Positions 12,399-17,216 of a stretch of DNA of 17,216 nucleotides are shown one piece after another. Position numbers and translations under genes: made by a program. How positions within the stretch are numbered: the stretch's first letter is position 1; the number at the start of each line of letters is the position of its first letter. The notes beneath the pieces are model-generated. The model searched no databases and was not told where the DNA came from. It saw nothing but the letters and a program-made list of their open reading frames with translations. The DNA is from Bacilli bacterium (GTDB lineage: Bacteria > Bacillota_I > Bacilli_A > ML615J-28 > CAG-698), in assembly GCA_016296945.1 (NCBI GenBank), contig JAEDHQ010000039.1:1-17216 (forward strand), read 5' to 3'.

Positions 12399-15300
12399 AT
12401 GGCAAACGAAAATGATATTTCAAATGAAGAAAAAAATGATATGTCATTATTTGGTGAAAAACTAAATAATGTTAATGCATTAATTGATAAAAATGATTTA
12501 TCATTGTATATTTTTAATTTTCTAACAAACAAACAAAAAGATGAGTATAATGATATAATATCTAAAATAAGCATTAATGATTTAAAGAAGATAATTATGG
12601 AAATAGCAAACATAATTCCTGAATATCTCAAGGCATCAGTTCCTAGACTATCTGGAAGTAAGAAGTTACTTGATTTATTAGGTACCTTTTCTTTAGGTGT
12701 TTCTATATTTAGCTGTGAAGAAAAAATTCAACCCATTTACATGAGTAAAGGATATTTAGATTTATTTGAAATAGGTCAATATCAATATAATGATGAATTA
12801 ATACATAATATTGTTGAAGAAGATTTAAAAATTTTACTTGCTAAGATCAATGATGCAATTAAAAATAAGTTATCATTTCAATGTGAATATCGTGTTAAGT
12901 TAAACAATAAAATAAAATGGAATAAAACTAGATGTATACCTATTGATTATCCAGGTCATAAAAATGTTTTTCTATCTGTTGCATCTGATACTACAGAATC
13001 TCATTTACGAGAAGAAGAATTACTTTTAGAAAAAGAAAAACTTAATTTAGCTTTTGAACAAACTAATTCATCAATTTGGGAATACGATATACGTAGCAAA
13101 GAAATTATATTATCTGATTCTTTAGCAAGATTTTATGGCTATGATTCAACACATATCAGTAATGCCTTAGATACAATTATTGATTTAAAGTTAGTTCATG
13201 AAAAAAGTATTAAAACTTATAAATTGCTTTATCAAGATATGCATGATGGTAAAGAAAATGGAACATATATTCTTCAACATATGAATTATGAAGGAAAATA
13301 TGTTTGGATTAAAATATCATACCATAATATTTTCAAAGACGGGAAACCAATTTTAGCAACTGGTATTGTTGAGAAACAAGAAAATAATATTGAAGTAATA
13401 AGTAAGTTTGAACAAGAAAAAGCTATTGCAAAACTATTACAAAAAGATTTATTACTAACAATCCAATATAATGTTACAAATAAAAAAATAGGTAGTTTAT
13501 ATGCAAATAAAAATTTAGAGTATAACTATGTTAATTCTAATTTCACATATGAAGAATTTTTTGAAGCTGCTTTAGAGCATATAGCTAATCCAGAAGAAAA
13601 GCAACAATTTAATACATTGTTTAATTCAAAAATATTAAATGAATACTTTGAAGCTAGTAAAAGTTCAAAGCATTTAAATTATCGTACTATTGATAATAAT
13701 GGTAATATTAAGTGGGTTAGTTTTACAGTTAACTTTTTATATGAACCTTTTTCTGGTAATCGTTATATGTTTGGTTATATACGTGATATTGATCATAAGA
13801 TGAAATTAGAATTAGAACTAGATCGTAAGGTTGAATATGATTTAATTACTCGTATTTATATTGAAGATATTTTAAAGAAAATTACTAATTATTCTCTTGT
13901 AAATAAATGTTCTAGTTATGACAAATGCTGTTTTGCCCTTATTGAAATTGAAAACTTTAATAGTTTAAAGAGAATATATGGATTAGATAGTGCGGAAAAA
14001 ATCCTATTCCATATTGGTAGAATTATTCGAATTGCTTTTAATAATAAATATATTGCTGGTAGAATTCCTGAAAATAAATTTGGTATCTTTATCCCTAAAG
14101 TAGATAATGAAAAAGAAATCAGAATCGTCTTAGAAGACACAATGAGTGCTGCAATAAATTCTTATACTTTTGGTGATGATAATAGCCAAAAATTAAAAGT
14201 TAAAATTAGTATTTATGTTTCTCCAGTTAAGCATGCTAATTATGAAAATCTTTATAATAATAGTTTAAAACAATTAGAAAAGATAATTGAAAATAATGAA
14301 CCAATTAATATCATTGATAACTTTAATGACGTTTATGCTGATGAAAACTCTTTAGATGTTCTTGAATCAGAAAACCAATTAAATAAATTAAATTCAATGT
14401 TTAATAATATTATTCCTAAAATCATAAATGGAAAGAGTTTTAAACAAAATATTCAATGTGCGATAAAAACAATAAATGAATATTATTCTGCAATGAAAAC
14501 ATCTATTTATACTTTGAATAATAACATCTTAAAATTAAGTTATGAATACACTATTGGTGATATTGAAGAATTTGAAAAACTTAATATAAATATCAATAAT
14601 TATCCTGGACTTTTATTTTTAAATAAATATCGAAAAACATTGATAATAGAAGATATTGAAATATTAAAAAATAGATATCAAGAAGAATATCGTTTTCTTA
14701 AAAGCATTAACGTTTATAATATGATGATTTTCCCACTAATCGCACATAACGATGTTATTGGTTATATTACGGTATCAAACTGCTCAAAACATATTAAAGA
14801 AGAGGAAATGGCAACTGCACTTTCTTTCTTTATTGAAAAAGAATTAGAAAATCAAAAATATTTGGAATTAAAAGATTATTATCATAATTTTGATTTAGTC
14901 ACAAATGTCCAAAATTATTACCGTTTTAGAGAAAGGGTTGCTGTTATTAGACAAAGTGCAATTAGTTCTTTAGGAGTATGTTGTGTAGGAATAGACTCTT
15001 TTAAAGAAAAACTATATGATTTGAATGATGATTATTTAAATGATTTCGCAATCCAATTAAGTGATAATTTACGAAAAGTGTTTAATAATAATGACATTTA
15101 TCGCTATGATCATGACACATTCTACGTAATATTAGAAGATTGTGAATATAAAGAATTTAAGAAAAAAGTTTCAAAGTTTATTAAATCAATGTCTAAGGAA
15201 AACAATAACTTTAATATTGGTTTTACATGGAGTGATGTTGATTTAAATGTTGATTTATTATTAAAACATGCTGATGAATTAATGGTTTTAAATAGAGTAA

Positions 15301-16109
15301 ATTCAAAAGAAAAAGATGAATCTTTAGAAGAACAATTTGGCAGTTTAAAAGAAGCTATTAAGCTAAAGTGGTTTGAAGTATATTTACAACCGAAGTTTGA
15401 TGCTATCAATAAAGAAGTAGTTGGAGCAGAGGCATTGATTAGAATTAACCATCCAGAGAAAGGTGTTATTTCACCAGTTAGATTTATTCCAATGTTAGAG
15501 AAGAATAGATTGATAGGGAAAGTAGATTTATATGTTTTTGAAGAAGTATGCAAGATATTAAGACAATGGAAATTAGAAAATAAGAATATTATACCAATAT
15601 CTGTTAACTATTCTCGTGTCACTATTCTAGAAACAGGAATCTTAAATAAGACACTAAAATTAATGAAAAAATATGATATTGATCCTTCATCAATAGAAAT
15701 AGAAATAACAGAAAGTGTTGGCAATTTAGAAAAAGAAACGTTAAAGACGATTGCAAAATCATTTATTGAAAATCAAATCCGTTTATCATTAGATGATTTT
15801 GGTGCTGAGTATTCAAACTTAAACACATTAGCAAATATTCCATTTCATACTTTAAAAATTGATAAATCTTTAATCAATGAGATTGTATCTAACACTAGAA
15901 ATCAAGTACTAATCGAAAATATTGTTACAGTTTGTAAGAAACTTAATATTTTAAGTTTGGTTGAAGGAGTCGAAACTGAACTTCAATATCAAGAAGTAAA
16001 ACGACTCGGTTGTGAAATAGTACAAGGTTATTATTTTGAAAGACCAATAACGATAAAAGAATTTGATGAGAAGTATGTTTATAAAAAAACAATACTTATT
16101 GAAAAATAA
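12399..16109 (+). CDS. PAS-PAS-PAS / GGDEF(degenerate) / GAF / GGDEF(degenerate) / EAL c-di-GMP phosphodiesterase
   Basis: This is a 1236-residue, apparently cytoplasmic signalling protein with no membrane segment. After a helical N-terminus, three PAS-like domains lie at about 92-205, 212-330 and 345-470. A GGDEF-fold domain follows (475-615), with GRIPENKFG (554-562) in place of the GGDEF motif. A GAF-like domain covers about 660-815. A second GGDEF-fold domain (825-970) has RYDHDTF (902-908) in place of the motif. Both lack the cyclase signature, so no c-di-GMP synthesis is expected. The EAL domain (980-1225) keeps EAL (1011-1013), Asn1070, Glu1102, DDFG (1132-1135), Lys1153, VEGVE (1188-1192) and QGYY (1209-1212), so it should hydrolyse c-di-GMP. 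Input domains probably sense small molecules or redox state. It has its own promoter. Domain borders are by eye, and the third PAS call is the weakest. Confidence 0.93.
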   Translation: MANENDISNEEKNDMSLFGEKLNNVNALIDKNDLSLYIFNFLTNKQKDEYNDIISKISINDLKKIIMEIANIIPEYLKASVPRLSGSKKLLDLLGTFSLGVSIFSCEEKIQPIYMSKGYLDLFEIGQYQYNDELIHNIVEEDLKILLAKINDAIKNKLSFQCEYRVKLNNKIKWNKTRCIPIDYPGHKNVFLSVASDTTESHLREEELLLEKEKLNLAFEQTNSSIWEYDIRSKEIILSDSLARFYGYDSTHISNALDTIIDLKLVHEKSIKTYKLLYQDMHDGKENGTYILQHMNYEGKYVWIKISYHNIFKDGKPILATGIVEKQENNIEVISKFEQEKAIAKLLQKDLLLTIQYNVTNKKIGSLYANKNLEYNYVNSNFTYEEFFEAALEHIANPEEKQQFNTLFNSKILNEYFEASKSSKHLNYRTIDNNGNIKWVSFTVNFLYEPFSGNRYMFGYIRDIDHKMKLELELDRKVEYDLITRIYIEDILKKITNYSLVNKCSSYDKCCFALIEIENFNSLKRIYGLDSAEKILFHIGRIIRIAFNNKYIAGRIPENKFGIFIPKVDNEKEIRIVLEDTMSAAINSYTFGDDNSQKLKVKISIYVSPVKHANYENLYNNSLKQLEKIIENNEPINIIDNFNDVYADENSLDVLESENQLNKLNSMFNNIIPKIINGKSFKQNIQCAIKTINEYYSAMKTSIYTLNNNILKLSYEYTIGDIEEFEKLNININNYPGLLFLNKYRKTLIIEDIEILKNRYQEEYRFLKSINVYNMMIFPLIAHNDVIGYITVSNCSKHIKEEEMATALSFFIEKELENQKYLELKDYYHNFDLVTNVQNYYRFRERVAVIRQSAISSLGVCCVGIDSFKEKLYDLNDDYLNDFAIQLSDNLRKVFNNNDIYRYDHDTFYVILEDCEYKEFKKKVSKFIKSMSKENNNFNIGFTWSDVDLNVDLLLKHADELMVLNRVNSKEKDESLEEQFGSLKEAIKLKWFEVYLQPKFDAINKEVVGAEALIRINHPEKGVISPVRFIPMLEKNRLIGKVDLYVFEEVCKILRQWKLENKNIIPISVNYSRVTILETGILNKTLKLMKKYDIDPSSIEIEITESVGNLEKETLKTIAKSFIENQIRLSLDDFGAEYSNLNTLANIPFHTLKIDKSLINEIVSNTRNQVLIENIVTVCKKLNILSLVEGVETELQYQEVKRLGCEIVQGYYFERPITIKEFDEKYVYKKTILIEK

Positions 16110-16127
16110 TGAAAATAATAGTATAAT
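16099..16127 (+). promoter_or_regulatory. tRNA-Thr promoter overlapping the EAL gene end
   Basis: TTGAAA at 16099-16104 uses the last codons of the EAL gene. TATAAT follows at 16122-16127 after 17 bp. Transcription is predicted at about 16133-16135, 1-3 nt before the mature tRNA 5' end at 16136. Confidence 0.72.
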
Positions 16128-16135
16128 AGATGCAT

Positions 16136-16212
16136 GCTGGAGTAACTCAGGTAGGGAGAGTAGCGCCCTCGTAATGCGCAAGTCGAGAGTTCGAATCTCT
16201 CCTTCAGCACCA
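16136..16212 (+). tRNA. tRNA-Thr (anticodon CGT)
   Basis: This is a 77-nt cloverleaf with encoded CCA. The acceptor GCTGGAG/CTTCAGC is paired with one G-T, the D stem is ACTC/GAGT and the T arm is GAGAG-TTCGAAT-CTCTC. The anticodon loop CTCGTAA gives CGT, reading ACG. The anticodon stem GCGCC/TGCGC has a mismatch next to the loop. Discriminator A precedes CCA. Confidence 0.92.
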
Positions 16213-16281
16213 TTTATTTATATTATTATTGATAATTTTAAGATCTTAGTTGATATTTAATTAAGATTAGAATTACGATTT

Positions 16282-16311
16282 AAGAGTTTCCATTTTGGAA
16301 CTCTTTTTTTT
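16282..16311 (+). terminator. Terminator after tRNA-Thr
   Basis: AAGAGTTTCCA (16282-16292) pairs with TGGAACTCTT (16296-16305) with one bulged T and a 3-nt loop, followed by a run of T. It lies 70 nt beyond the tRNA. Confidence 0.8.
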
Positions 16312-16462
16312 GGGCTTTATCAAATACGCTACTGATAATTAGTAGAATTTATACAAAACATTTTCATGGATGAAGAAGATATAAAAAAACCATGGATTAT
16401 TAGCATTATTATAACAATAAGCAAATAAATGTTATTTTTAAATATATTCTAATGATAATATA

Positions 16463-16491
16463 TTGACTGCTTGGTGAAAAGGTAATATAAT
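16463..16491 (+). promoter_or_regulatory. Promoter of the lipoprotein gene
   Basis: TTGACT at 16463-16468 (5 of 6) and a perfect TATAAT at 16486-16491 are 17 bp apart. The leader to the ATG at 16558 is about 60 nt, with AGAGGTG as ribosome site. Confidence 0.8.
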
Positions 16492-16557
16492 ATTATATCT
16501 ATAAAATCGATAATGTTTTATTAATAGTTACATAAAAAAGTAATATAGAGGTGTTTT

Positions 16558-17216
16558 ATGAAAAAAAGGTTTTTATTTGTTGCAATATTTACTGTTTTTT
16601 TGTCAATGATTTTTGCTTGTTCACAAAAAGATCCTACTGATGAGCAAAAGACATATACTTATATAGACTTTACAGTGTCTGAAAAAAATGACATAAAAGA
16701 ATTATTAGGTGAAGTTATTCCATTTATTGCTAATGATGAATATTACGTAGAAATGTATTCTGAAAATGAGAAAATTGGAGTTTACTTTTATACATTTGAT
16801 AATACAGAAGATGAATTCAAGGCATATCTAACTCTTTATAAAGAATATGATAACAAAGAATCTGCTATTGATGAATATGGTGATACTTGGTATTTTTTTG
16901 TAAAAGGTGATTTATTTGTAGATTTACGCTATCACGATGAAGACGAAAGATATATTGTAGATGTTTATGCATATCATTTAGTTCATAAGGACAATTCTGG
17001 TGGTTCAACAGATGATACAACACATAAATATACTGATTTTAGCCCAAGTGAAAAAAATGACATAAAAGAATTATTAGGTGAAGTTATTCCATTTATTGCT
17101 AATGATGAATATTTCGTAGAAATGTATTCTGAAAATGAGGAAATTGGAGTTAACTTTTATACATTTGATAATACAGAAGATGAATTCAAAGCATATCTTT
17201 TACTTTACTCATCATA
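16558..17216 (+). CDS. Repeat-containing lipoprotein, truncated by the window end
   Basis: At least 219 codons are open to the window end with no stop, so the C-terminus is missing. The first 21 residues are a lipoprotein signal: MKKRF, a hydrophobic core, then IFAC with the lipid-attachment Cys at 21. The mature part should be anchored on the outer face of the membrane. It is acidic, rich in Asp, Glu and Tyr, and has no domain I recognise. Residues 42-93 recur almost unchanged from 165, a period of 123 residues. The modules are joined by a Ser/Gly/Thr/Asp linker (NSGGSTDDTT, 149-158). The two DNA copies differ at about four positions in 150 bp. More modules may follow beyond the window. A surface or binding role is possible but unproven. 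Confidence 0.85.
   Translation, partial: MKKRFLFVAIFTVFLSMIFACSQKDPTDEQKTYTYIDFTVSEKNDIKELLGEVIPFIANDEYYVEMYSENEKIGVYFYTFDNTEDEFKAYLTLYKEYDNKESAIDEYGDTWYFFVKGDLFVDLRYHDEDERYIVDVYAYHLVHKDNSGGSTDDTTHKYTDFSPSEKNDIKELLGEVIPFIANDEYFVEMYSENEEIGVNFYTFDNTEDEFKAYLLLYSS
16681..16831 (+). repeat. Internal repeat of the lipoprotein gene, copy 1
   Basis: This roughly 150-bp segment recurs at 17050-17200, 369 bp downstream and in frame. I count about four differences. Similarity ends a few bases after CATATCT, where the codons diverge. Confidence 0.88.
17050..17200 (+). repeat. Internal repeat of the lipoprotein gene, copy 2
   Basis: This is the second copy of the 16681-16831 segment. Differences include Tyr to Phe, Lys to Glu and Tyr to Asn codon changes and one silent change. 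It extends almost to the window end. Confidence 0.88.

Larger units (their letters stand above)
16213..16557. other. Intergenic region between tRNA-Thr and the lipoprotein gene
   Basis: This 345-bp stretch holds a terminator (16282-16311) and the lipoprotein promoter (16463-16491). A 20-codon frame at 16366-16428 lacks a ribosome site and is not called. I see nothing else with support. Confidence 0.55.

Noticed and set aside
16366..16428. A 20-codon frame beginning MDEEDIKKPW between tRNA-Thr and the lipoprotein gene
   Set aside because: It has no ribosome binding site or promoter of its own, and such short frames are expected by chance in AT-rich DNA.

Overview
The window is AT-rich and fits a Bacillota (Firmicutes) genome, probably a gut Bacilli or Erysipelotrichia-type lineage. 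The evidence is purine-rich ribosome binding sites, TTGnnn-17-TATAAT promoters in front of most units, TGA used as a stop, and an rsmD/ylbJ neighbourhood known from Bacilli. Genus cannot be fixed from the sequence.

Layout. 1-827: a terminator from an upstream gene, then a single-pass membrane protein with a thioredoxin-like C-terminal pattern. 916-2192: a DgkB/YegS-type lipid kinase overlapping a small degenerate HNH-fold protein, ended by a strong terminator. 2227-2917: a possible 15-codon leader ORF and rsmD. rsmD converges on and overlaps by 42 bp a minus-strand YlbJ-like membrane protein (2818-3690). 3700-8120: an operon of a HEPN-like/CBS protein followed by the two halves of a heterodimeric ABC exporter of the BmrC/BmrD (YheI/YheH) type. 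8191-8267: tRNA-Arg(TCT), whose promoter lies between the arms of a perfect 13-bp inverted repeat.

8268-10495 looks like an accessory cassette beside the tRNA. It holds a Schlafen AlbA_2 / GHKL-like / winged-HTH regulator overlapping by 1 nt a four-helix membrane protein that I do not recognise. Three perfect tandem 12-bp repeats run into the -35 box of the regulator, and three reverse-complement relatives with the same 12-bp period lie inside its own coding sequence. A T-arm-like sequence at the right edge may mark an integration boundary.

10858-16109: a MATE transporter and a 1236-residue PAS-PAS-PAS / degenerate GGDEF / GAF / degenerate GGDEF / EAL protein, predicted to hydrolyse c-di-GMP. 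16136-16212: tRNA-Thr(CGT), with a promoter so close that the transcript should start at or next to the tRNA 5' end. 16558 to the end: a lipoprotein made of nearly identical duplicated modules, cut by the window edge.

The genes mix housekeeping (rsmD, lipid kinase, two tRNAs), envelope and export functions (ABC exporter, MATE, YlbJ-like, lipoprotein), and signalling (HEPN-CBS, AlbA_2 regulator, EAL protein). The least explained parts are the AlbA_2 regulator/membrane protein cassette with its 12-bp repeats and the HEPN-like/CBS protein placed ahead of the exporter.
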